64,000 bases of DNA, taken from NCBI RefSeq assembly GCF_037975245.1, contig NC_092583.1:8765764-8829763 (forward strand). Direction: 5' to 3'. The stretch is from Apostichopus japonicus (lineage: Eukaryota; Echinodermata; Holothuroidea; Aspidochirotida; Stichopodidae). The notes beneath the pieces are model-generated. The model saw only the letters and a list, made by a program, of their open reading frames with translations. It was not told where the DNA came from and searched no databases. Below are positions 12,801-24,800 of the stretch, piece by piece. Position 1 is the first letter of the stretch; the number at the start of each line of letters is the position of its first letter. Position numbers and translations under genes: made by a program.

Positions 12801-15800
12801 AACATACATATCAAAATAATATGTTTTGCCTAAGTCACCTAAGCACCTGTAGGTGCTAAGATCATCCTTTAAGTTAATTGCAAAAAAAAAGGCAAGGTTA
12901 GATAGTATTAAATCTCAAATGGCCATAATTACAATCAATCAATCAATTACTGGTAATTATGCAACAAAGCCTGATGTAACATGTGGCAACACACAATATG
13001 GTTACTATGGCAATATGAAAAGGACCACTATAGGTTCACATCATGTCATTGTCTTAAGAAGTGGAAAGTTTTGAGTGCTTGTCATCCTTCTCAAACTATT
13101 TTCATTTTACTTTGAAAATATGATATATGTATGGGCGACTTCTCAAAGTTTATGATGTCATAATATCTTCCTTAATTGCAGACTATCGTCCACTGTTTTA
13201 TAAACTACAACAACGCCACCGTAAAAGATTAGTTGCATTTTTTGAGGTAGATTGCTCTCCCATTCAAAGCGCTGGACCTTTTATTCTAGTCACCGCATCC
13301 AATCCTATTTTCAGCCAAAAGTGCACCCGCTTAGCTAGGTGGGTTGTGTATCTTTTGAAAAGGCAAAAGTAGTTTCATGTGTTGAAAGGGAACAAGAATT
13401 GAAAGTGTGTGCACTGAAAGGGATTCTTATTTTTGTGAAGATTAAAAGAAATCAAGAACCAATGAGAACTAATAACTAATGAATTCACATTGAAGTCAAG
13501 CAAATATGATGAAAAGGAAACCTTGTTATTGATTAATTAAGTTAAGTCATGAATATGTAAGAGAGTTAGAACTAAGAGTTAGAACTAAGACTTTAAACTA
13601 AGAACAGATGAGACATAATTACTGATGAAAAAACTAACGATGAAAATAAGAGGAAATAAGAGGATGAAAATTGATTAATAATTAATAAGGTTAGGTCATA
13701 AAGATTGCCTAAATTTAGCAATTTACATTTAGCCCCATTAAACAGTAGGATGAGAAACTAGAAATACATAGACTGAAAAAGCTGTTACTGTTTTAGTCCA
13801 AACTGTTTAGTCCAAAAAGAAAACGAAAAGAAAGTTTTGGGTATCGTGTAAAGGCTTAAAGGTTTAATGTTTTTTTAAGTATTTTGTAAGCTTATGATTA
13901 AACATGAGCATGTCCGTTTGATATAAATTTAGAATAACAGGTATAATCATGTTAAATATTCTCTCAAAAAGCAAAAAGCAATATTTATTCAGAGTTAAAA
14001 TAACAAAGTGATAGAGTTCGTTTTGCTTTTAGCTCTCCATTTTTCTTGTGAACATTTCTGTCACACTAGAATCAAACAGAAAGGACTGATATTAAATTTA
14101 GATATGTGTCCATTCTTAGGCATAAACCACATACAGGAAATAATTTTTAACACTTAGCTTGCAATATTATGGTGTGAGATTATAAAAAAAATTAAATATT
14201 AAGATTCAGAATAGAAACTCTGTGATTTGTCGTTTGATTCCTACATCCTGTTGGTCAAGTTGAGTGGCATTTTTTACTCACTAGAAAAGCTTGAACTTCC
14301 CTGTGCTTGAATTGTTGGTGAACTTATAGAAGTTTTCTACAAAACTTGATTACAAAGATTTGAGTTTGTTAAGTAAGTGTCGTATTGAATGTACACTGGC
14401 ACTGCTGCATAGAAGCTGTCAGAATACTGGCCCTTTTAACATGAATTATTGCTATGATCATGCCAAGAGCAGGAATTTCCAAAATCGTGAGAAAAGCCGA
14501 GTCAAAGAAATCATGACACCAATTTGATGCGTTTGCATCATACATAACATTGGGCTACTCGCGGACAGGGATAAAGGGATAGTTCATCAGTCAAAATGGC
14601 TGGATCACAAGTCTAGCATCAGAAAGCTAATCTCTAAGTTTTTGGTGGCATAGATGTGTCCTGCCTATCTACAGGGGCACCGTAAGCCACATTTGAGCCT
14701 TGGGACAAGGATGTCCCATTTTTGATGTGTTCACTTTCCCTCAATTATATGATGGAAAAGAGAATACTTTCCTCTTTATCCTTAATTTCCACACACCCCC
14801 TAGTTCATCTGGCCCCCTGGCCACCCTCTCCCTTTGTCCCCTTGTCAGTTCTGCCCATGTGAATAATATTGTGTAGCTTTTCAAGATAAGAACACATTGT
14901 CTCTTGCTTTTTACAAGAGCATGTTAGTTCCGAATAAAGGTTGTTTTTATGTATGTGATGCATTAATTTGACTTTTCCTCTCATTGACAGATTTTCCAAT
15001 CTGGGTAATACCTGTTACATGAATGCTATCCTCCAATCACTTTATGGATTAGAGTCCCTCAGGAATGAACTGGTACATTCAGAAGCATCGCAGAACTTCC
15101 AGCCAGAGTCTCTGTCATAGTAAGGGTATTTCTGAGTATTTCTCTCTGAGTATTTTTCTGAGAGCGTGGTGGCAAATTGGCTAAGGCGTCAGACTCGTGA
15201 TCCAAGGATTGCTGGCTCGATTCCTGCCTAGTTCATTACGTTGTGTCCTTGGGCAAGATGCTTTATCTCACTTGCCTCTCTCCACTCTGGGGTTAAATGG
15301 GTACCTGTGAGGTAACTTGTCATTGGGCGCAGTATATAACTGCTGCCGACTGGAGGGATTGTCTCTGGGACAGGCTATCATTGACCAGGGGTAATAACCG
15401 TAATATAATGTCTGAAAAGCGCTTTGAGACCTATCACTGGTATAAAGAGCTATATAAAAAGCAATTATATTATTATAATTCTCTCCTTTGGTTCTAGACA
15501 GGTTGTTGCCACATTGAACTAGCAACCGTTTTTTTATTCAGACTATTTGGACAAACAATGTGTTTATTGTAAAACCGATGTCCATTCTAACCTGCCAAAA
15601 TTCTGATATTTTTTTTCATTTATTGCAATCCTCAGATATAGACCTCACCGCATCTTATTAGAGTAGCGTTGTAACTCCATTAATCATATAAAACAGTAGC
15701 ATTGAGGATCTGCCCCCTTGATTGATCCACCTCAGATCATGCTTAAAGGTTAAAGGTTAAAGTTGACAAAAACAGAAAAATAAATATACAACAAAAAATA

Positions 15801-18800
15801 ATCAAATACTGATATATAAATGTAAGCTATGTTGATGGTACCCATTTTGTTCTTATAGTTCTGCAATGGTCTACAATATCATAAAGTTAAAATCCCATTA
15901 ATGTATGTATATCTCTTTTTGAATGGCCAGATACCATACATTCAAAGAGTTATCCTATAGAAATAATGACATGCACAGTTACCATATAGACATGCCAATT
16001 AAATCTATTGTTATCCTTGTACAAGTTTTGTTTTAACAACAATAATAACAATAACAACAACTACAATAATAATAACTATATATTTGACTTGACTTTCAGC
16101 ATTTCATCACCTGGACACCTTATCATTACAGTATTAGTCACATGCAAAGTGCATATTGTGAAAAAGCTTAACTTTTTATGTCATTTTTGGAAATGACTCA
16201 TGAGTAATCCAGTTTGATGTTTAGGGACTCTAGTATCAGGTAATGTAAATAAATTGATAACCAGCCATTGAATACTTTCCTTTATCTTTCAAATAACTTT
16301 TTGTCGTCTGTCTCTTTTGAATACCACAGTGCCATCAAGGTATTATTTATTGCCAAGCTGCAGAATAAACCTAGAGATGTAATTAGTAAGTTACTGCTCA
16401 GGGTCAAAGACGCCATTTCCAAATCAGCCACAAGGTTTTCAGGATATCTTCAACACGTAAGTTTTTACCTGGCTTTGATCTCTGCAATCTGTAGTACTTA
16501 TGCATGAATGCATAAATGGCCATGTCTTTAAATGTTTCATGATAGCTTGCTGACAATCTCGCTTTTCTAGTTTTCATTCCTTGCGGAATGGAAAAGGAAC
16601 CTATGCAATGTGTGTGTGTATGGTTTTATGCGTCTGTGTGTGTGTGATAACTTTACATGTAGACACTAGCTGAAAATGCACTTGTTTGTTTTTACCTTCA
16701 TATGTGGTATCAACTTTGGCGAGTAGAAGAACCCTATCGTGTCTTGTGCAGGTCAAAGGTCATTTCAGTCTGAAAACCTTCGAAATAAGATAATTTCACA
16801 CTTGGCATATGGATCCATCTTAGTGACCTCAAATTTTTAGTAGTGATCAGTTACCATTTGAGGTCAGTAGGAGTCACGGACTGAAAACCTTGTAAAAGTA
16901 TGAGCTACCAAGCTCTAAGTTGGTGGCGATCAGTGTTTATATAACCATTTTGCTTGGAATGCCAGTCAGAAGCTAAAGTAACATACATACTCCATAACCA
17001 GGGATCACCTCACCTTACTACAAGAGCAATTTTCTCCTAATCTTTAATCGTTGGATAGCTCACCTTTGTAGAGCCTGTGCTTTGCATTCCTAAAGTCACT
17101 GGTTCAAGTCACTAGGCCAAATTTTTGCTCTTTAAAAATGACTTTAAACCCAAAAAAATTATCAGTCAGTCTTTTCTTCATGTAACTTCCTTGTTTAGAG
17201 GTCTTTCATGTTGGAGAAATGAGACAGTCCTGTAAACAATTAACCCTGTTTCAAGTCTGTGTACATGTAACAACTTGACTGCAATTGTCTAACTACATTG
17301 TTGCTAACCTGGCTTAAATTGTCTTCTTCTTCTTTTATTTTTTTTTCATGAAAGGATGCCCAAGAGTTTCTCTGTCAATGTATGGATCAGCTCAATGAAG
17401 ATACCCAGAAACTGAACAAGTTCCTCTCTGAGGGGATGGGTAACAAGCCCTTGCCGAGACAACTGAAGCTATCCTCCCCCACGTCGGACAATGTAGAGTT
17501 CACGGTCGTCCACACGATTCGTTGTCTGGAGTGCGGAGAGTCTATCACTAAGGAGGAAATGTTTCACGATCTTTCTCTTGACATGCCTAAACCGAGGTAT
17601 TAATAACACAAGGAATAATACCTAAAGTGCTTCTTAGGTTAAACTTGATATGTTTTCAAGGTTACCTACGGTTTCCTTTTAAAGGCATTGAAGACTCGCC
17701 CCAAACCACGTGCGGCCATCTGAAAAAGTTAACTTTCCGTTGCTTTCAAGTGAAGTTTTTTATGTGTCCCTTCAAAATGCAGACAGTAATGAAACGTGAT
17801 ACCTTGTTATCTTTAGCTGGACCTGAGATATCCATCGCTCTATCGTTTGTACACTGTGCTGTGGGTATTGATCGCAGCTGTATGTACTGACTGTACACTA
17901 GTGTCTAATTACCGACGGTAGCAAGCTGTGTGTGTGTATTTTCTGGGATCGATGATGGTGTCTAATACTTCTGTTACACCTCATTCGAAACTAGGTCAGA
18001 TTACCAGCATTAGACGTTTCTTTTTGCGCGAGTCTTCACACCCTTTAAGTGACCATGAATTTCTCCGAGGTTAAAATAGAATAACCTTGAATTTCCTATA
18101 AATGTTCTTTTGTTTCCCCCCTCCATTTATTCACCATTAATTATAAATCTTTCTCTGTTTGTTTTTCTGATACTGTTAATTGTAACATGATAACAAGTGT
18201 CATTGTATTACTACAAATGTTAACTTGGGGTTTGTATCTATAAAATAATGAAAGATGGGTACTGAGTAAATTAAAATGGTAAAGGCTTAGTAAAACAGCT
18301 TTATAAAGATAATTCAAGTATAAAATGAATGAAAAGTTGGTGGAACAATTTTCAATAAATGACTCTCTATCAGATGTGAAGTTACCTAGGATTACTTTGC
18401 ATTTATTTAGAACTACCGTAATGTTGCCTAAAAAGACTCAAGTTACCAAACATGACTATTAATTCCAATGCCCTTTCAAGTTACCTAGAAGGACTATAAA
18501 GGTACCAAACATGGTTTTGAAATTATCTAAAATTGTTTTGCACTGTTTGCAGTTTGGTATATTCATTCCAATGCCCTTTCAAAGTTACCAAGAAGAACTA
18601 TTAAGATACCTAATGTGGTTTAAAGTTACTTAAAATATGGACTTTCCAGTTACTAAGAATTGCTTTTGAAGATACCTAGGTTAACTCTGAAAACTTTGAA
18701 ATAACCTGGAAGTTATGAACTTACCTTGCATTTTTTTTCTTATGAAACAAAGTTTTCCTTAAAAGGTGTATTGTTTTATTTTCATTTCATTTCTATGTCT

Positions 18801-21800
18801 TTAAGTAAAATGTATACAAGGTATGGCATGCTATATCAGTAACCCAAGATAAGATCTATTTACACATGTTCTTTATTTTACAAGTATATAATGCAGATGT
18901 GAAAGTAATAATTTTTTACAATATTGTCATTTTTTTTATACAGTGCTTTTTATCCGTCCACCATTCAAGTCGCTCTGGATAAATTCTTTGAATCTGAAGA
19001 TATCAGCTATTCTTGCGAGAAATGTAAAGGCAAACAGGCAAGACTGTCGCACAAGTTCTCAAAGTTGTCTAGGTATATCTGACATCTTTTTTTTTTTTCC
19101 TTCTAGATTTAAAAATAATTTGGTTTTCATATTGTTATGAACTTTGAGATGGGGGATGGAGGGGGGGGTGGGGGATTACTGTCAGTCAGAAACCACAGTA
19201 CAGTACACACTGTGTAAAAAGGGGACACACTCCAAGTTTATTTACTATAACCCAGAAAGGTACAGGGCAAAGGTATCTTGAGAGAGAGTCTGCTTTTTTT
19301 TCTATATGTGAGTGACTGGTCTAAGTTATAACAAAATTGAAACGAACAGAGAATTTTTTAGCCAGAGTTACTTAAACCCTGTTAGTCAGGCTATTAACAG
19401 TCTATTTGAATTAAGGAATATTCATACCACAACATTTCTTTGTTTTGTTGGTACCGGTCTTTTGTTGTTGCCGGATTTTTAAATATATGCAGTGAATGAG
19501 GTTGTTTTAATTAACCCATGACGTGTTTCATTATTATCCCTAAACTGTCAACGGAATCCATTTATTTAACAGTGTATAAATAACAACAAATATGAATGCA
19601 CTTTATTTCTTTTGTGTTTTATATTTTAGGTATATCATCCTGAATTTGAAGCGGTACATGTACAGACTTGACTCTAGCCAGAATGGCAAGGTCCAGAAGG
19701 AAATAGAAATACCCAGATACTTGACCCTCAGTAGGCACTGTATGGCTGCAGTCGAAAAGCCATGGTAAGTCCCCTTCTTAATGAATGTACTACTCGTTAC
19801 CATGACGTAGAGAAAGGTAACACCGACATAAAAAATTGATTGGTAAAAGAAGAAACATGTAAATATAAATTTATTAATATTGCAGTGATAATTTTTTTTG
19901 CAATGTCGACAAGTTGAAGATGACATTTGAAGTTTGAAGTTTTATACCGAGAATGAACTTTAAATGGCCCTTGGAGGAGGGGAGAGGCGGGGTGAGGGGA
20001 GGGGTTGAGGGGTGGAGATGAGGTTTGCAATAGAAGGTGGGTCAATAGGGTCGTCTGATATGAAATTCTGTTAACCCATCACCAAATAATGTGTCACATC
20101 AAAATTACCATCACAAGTAAAATCAAATGGATCGGGTGGGGTTGTCAGCTCAGCAAGCTACTTGGCGTGTTACTTTACGAGTCGGGCTGCTAAAGTTGTT
20201 ATTGAGGTGTGGTTTGTTGAGCAGCTCCTCTTAAGAAATAATAATAATCATAATAATAATAGATTCTTATATAGCGCAATTTACCTAAGGCGGTCTCAAT
20301 GCGCTTTACAAGTAACAAAAACAAGAAAAGGTATTAATCAAAATAAGAAGAAAATAAATGCCAATGTAGACAGTTAAAAACTTGACATACAAGTCTCTGC
20401 TTCCCTGCCTTTGCTTGTCATATCATGCTATCAGTTATAAAGCATTGTTTTAATACCAGTGGTGTTTGGAATTTCTTCATAATTGTACAAGCTAGAATAC
20501 TGGTAAGAGCTTCCCTTGTGTGCTTATCAAGGACGTAAATAACTCATACATTATGTCCCATGTGAATTCATTGTTCTTTCTTCTTTTCTTTTTTATCTAG
20601 TAATGGTGAAGCAACTCCCACAGATGAGATGGCCATGCTTCTCACTTCATCCCCTAGGAGGAAGCTCTCTTTCGATGCTGGGTAAGTACAACCCATATTA
20701 GATTGACGTGTTGCTAAAATTGGACGTTATGACATCTTATTGCAGGTGATTTCTTGCTGTAGCAAGTGATCTTTAGCTCTCTCTCCAAATGTCCCTCCCA
20801 TTGAGATCTGTGCAGGAAGTTTCCTCTATTTCTAAGAAACTGGAAAAGCTGTTCTTGCTCTAGTCATACCAAGCAAAGCAAAGCTGGTCGAGTTCTGTTT
20901 GCAAAACTGCAGACGACATTTTCACTTTGTCCGTCCACTGTTTATCTCTTACCTCTCCTCTTCTCCTGTTGCTTTCTTCTCTCCATCCCTTGTCTACTAA
21001 TCCCCTTACAACTATCTCTTTGTGTTCACCATGCTCATTAACCTGTCTGTATTCTGTGCATGTTTTTGTCCCTTCTGTTACTTGTCATTTAGCCTCTGAA
21101 GAAGATCCTGCTAGGATCAAAACGTCAGGCCAACTTACTTTTACACAAATGTTAAGATTTCACGATATTGAATGTTTTTGGCAACGAAATGACGAAGCTA
21201 TTTTATTTACATGACACAGAGACGGGGGAGAGAGAAGAGATAAACACGTCAAGAGACAGAGGTTGGATATGGACCAGAAAGATGCCCTCGATGAGAACGA
21301 TCAGGTGGTGTTAATATCGGAAGCAGATTCAGAAGAAGAGGTAAGAAAAAAACGTGTTTCATTCCACAGATAAAATACTTCAGCCGAGTTGAGAATTACT
21401 ATAAAACTAATCAGTGCCAGACTCATAGTGAGTCCTTACTGGTACTTTGTACTAGCAGGGATGTGCCCACGCTGGGCGGCCCCGCCCAGCACTAAAAATT
21501 ACCGCCCAGCACTGTCTTAAAATCGTGAATCCCACCCAGCACTATTTTCATCTAAAATCCTGACATTCCTGACAATATATTCAACATAAATTGGGCCTAG
21601 CGTATGCCAAAATCATACATATAATGCATCAGTTACGCATGCGAGAAACATTATTTACGGCCCGCAAACGGTCCCTTGTAAAATCTCTTTGAAACAAACT
21701 GATTACTTTTACCAGGTATGTAATATATTTCACTAAAAAAAAAAAAAAAATTGTTAGCAAAACTAGTACTTGTGTATACATGTGCTTAAAAAGCTACACA

Positions 21801-24800
21801 AGCACCAGCATTTGACATCTGAGCACCTTCAAAAATCGAAAATCCCCTTAGACCCCTCACCCAGGATGGCGATCAGTATACCTGGCACTCAGGAAATCCT
21901 GGGCACATCCCTGTACTTCTGACATAGTCACAGGTACTCCAGCTTTCCCTCATGAATGTTTACATCGTATTCTGGACATATTGAATATTACTGTGGGAAG
22001 GAGTGCAAGATAAATGTACTTATGCTCATGCTTAGAGCCTTGTACTGGTACTAGTACTCACACCAAGGGGAATTCTGCAGGTACTACTTGTCCAATAGAT
22101 AATAATATACAAATAATGAATGGTTATGAGAGCAATAGTGCAAATATTTCATGAGTTGAAAGATGGAATGTTCCATTCAACGAGGCGCAGCAGAGTTGAA
22201 TGGAACAAATTACATCTTTCAACGAATGAAATATTTGCACTATTGCACGAATGGAAACCATTCATTATTTGTTTTATACAACATATTATATTAAGATGGG
22301 TAAAAGGCATTCATGCAACAGGTTGTTTTGAACAGACAGGTTTCTCTGCTCTCTTACCATTGAAAAAAGTACTACCCAAAAAATATAACCCATGGTTCTA
22401 TTTCATAGAGTGGAATAGAGCGGATTTTGCATGCAATCAACGAGCAATTGACCAGTCAAATGACCAGAATACAATTAGGTGTTATATAATAGTAAATATT
22501 AAGCTGGAAGTAAAAACATTCGATTGCTTCAATTTTACTCTCCTATTTTTGTGACAGAAGGCAGCCGACAGAGACGTAAGAGCAATGACTGAAGATGAAC
22601 AGCTTGCGTACGTTTTGAAGTTGAGCCAATCAGAGATTAAGAGGAAGAAGGGTAAAACCCCCTTGGACTTGAGCCCCACGGTTACTATGGCTACACAGAC
22701 CGAAACCAGTTTTAGAGGAAAGGTTAACTCTAGTTTTAGTGAAGAAAAAAGCCCAACAAAAGTACACAAAGAAAAGAACCCTGATAAATGTCAAATTGTC
22801 CCGGACGGAAACATTGCCATATCCGAGCCATCGGATATGGCGGACGGTTATCAAACTACGGGGAGTCTTCAGACTCCCGTTAAGGTTTCCATGGGGATGC
22901 AGTCCGATGGAGAGGGGGCTTCTCTGGAGGGCGCAGAAGCGGTAGAAATCACTGAAATTGAATCAGATAGTTCGATAACTCCTGACGCGGCAGCCGAAGA
23001 GAAAGAAGAAAGTCTTAAGAGCGGTGAAAATTTGTCAAATCCTGCGAAAGCCAACAAAGAAGAGGATGTCTTCTCTCTGCCTGATTCTAACCTGAGTCGG
23101 GAGCAGCTGCGAGCTCAAGAAGATGAGGAACTCAGGAAAGCCACAGAGCTTAGCTTACTCGGTAAAATTCATCCCTAATTGTCTTTTTTTGTTCCAAAGT
23201 TTGACACGATTGAAAAGAAGATTAATGTTGCTATTCAAAGGCAGAGATTAAATTGATTTACTCAGGAATACAAGTCCACTCACTGAAACTGTCACTCTCG
23301 ACTGGTAGCAAAGAACTTTATTAACGATTGCCACTGCGCTTCTCAGGGTCTGCCAATAATTTGGAGAGGTGGGTGGTGGTCCAGTTGATAATATTATAAT
23401 GATTATTGTTTTTTATTTTCTTCCTCTTTTGGAGGGGAGGGGTTGGATATCACAAGTGACAGCATTATTTGCGTGGGGGGAATGAATTTGCCAAAGGTTT
23501 GGTAGATATAGTAAGCTATCATTTGCAGTTTAAAATAAGTTCATCGGTATAGGACATAAAAATATAGTAGTTTGTAATAGTTTAAAAATCTAGTGTTATT
23601 AGTGTTATTCTAAATAGAAAATGCGTCAGTGCTAATGAGGATTGCTTTCTGTGCTAATGAGGATTGTTTCTGTGCTAACGAGGATTGATTCGTTTTTTTA
23701 AACATTTAGAACAGAAAGATGTGGCTCTCAGAGAGGAAGAGGAAATACGAAAAGCTCAGGAATTAAGTTTACAAGGTAAGAAAAGACTTTACCTTCCTAA
23801 AGGGTGACTCTAGGTCAATGTTTATACATCTGTTTATTTAAAGGTATTCACCGTCTGAAATGCTCCTTTAATGCTAAATGAATTTTGACATCATTTCCCC
23901 AGTTCAGGCCTACTAATCATGACTACTGTTTATCTGTTTCCTTATGTGTTCTAATAGCTCTACAAATATTTGTTCTATTATCCCCCCCCCCCTTGCCCCC
24001 CAACATCCAGTGTAAAGAAAAAGTGGGTGCAAGAATGAATTCAGACACTTTGATAAATTTCTAATAATAAATTTTCAATAGTTCATCTGAGGCTACGAAA
24101 GTCTATTATGTCGCTTTTGAGTATTTTTTGTCACTTATAGGATTGGATCTATGTGTCAGTCTGTGAGACTATCTTGTCCAGCCATTTTGTTGAGTGTTTG
24201 ATGGTTTAATTAGTTAATAATTATTAATTTTTTGTACTCATAGAAGATGGTTACAATTTGATATTGCAAACATGGCAACTTCAGTGCCTATCAGTGCAAC
24301 TACATATATGTATAACACATAATGCAAATTTAGAGAACATGTGACAATACCATACACCACCATTACACTGATTCTTCATAGAAGATACCCCCCCCCCCCT
24401 GACGGACTCAAATGGACTGCTGGCGCCCTTTTCAGCTTTTTACCACATTTTCCTTATTCGTGATTATTGCCTTTTTTAATGCGCTCTCATCTACCTATTG
24501 ACATTTGTCACATTATCTGCAAATGAGCAAGGCCCGGAAAGGGTCATTTCCGGCGATCTAGGGTGTATCTTTACTCAAAAAGATTCTGTTCCCTCTGCGC
24601 CAACCTGTAGTGGTGCTCCGCTTAGATAGTGTCGAAAAGCCCCTACAGACCATTCCCGACCCCCCTGACCTATACCCCTAGCTCTGCCTCTGCATAGAAG
24701 GCGTAGTAACCCATACTCTCTTTCACTTTCTCTCTGTCTAGAGTATGAGAAACAGTCCCCGCCTCTGATGATCCAAGAGGCTGTGGATGATAGTCCTGAC

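Larger units (their letters stand above)
18944..22557 (+). other. USP37: USP37 exons 11-14 with introns 11-14
   Basis: Exon 11 (18944-19072) carries the second zinc-type pair (SCEKCK). Exon 12 (19630-19764) carries YIILNLKRY, the conserved USP core strand. Exon 13 (20601-20681) and exon 14 (21220-21340) start the insert that separates the halves of the catalytic domain; exon 14 ends in an acidic SEADSEEE. Intron 12 (19765-20600) includes a reversed SINE-like tail near 20233-20345 (TATAGCGCAATTTACC, GCGCTTTACAA). Intron 14 (21341-22557) holds a hAT-like MITE and a long hairpin. Confidence 0.8.
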
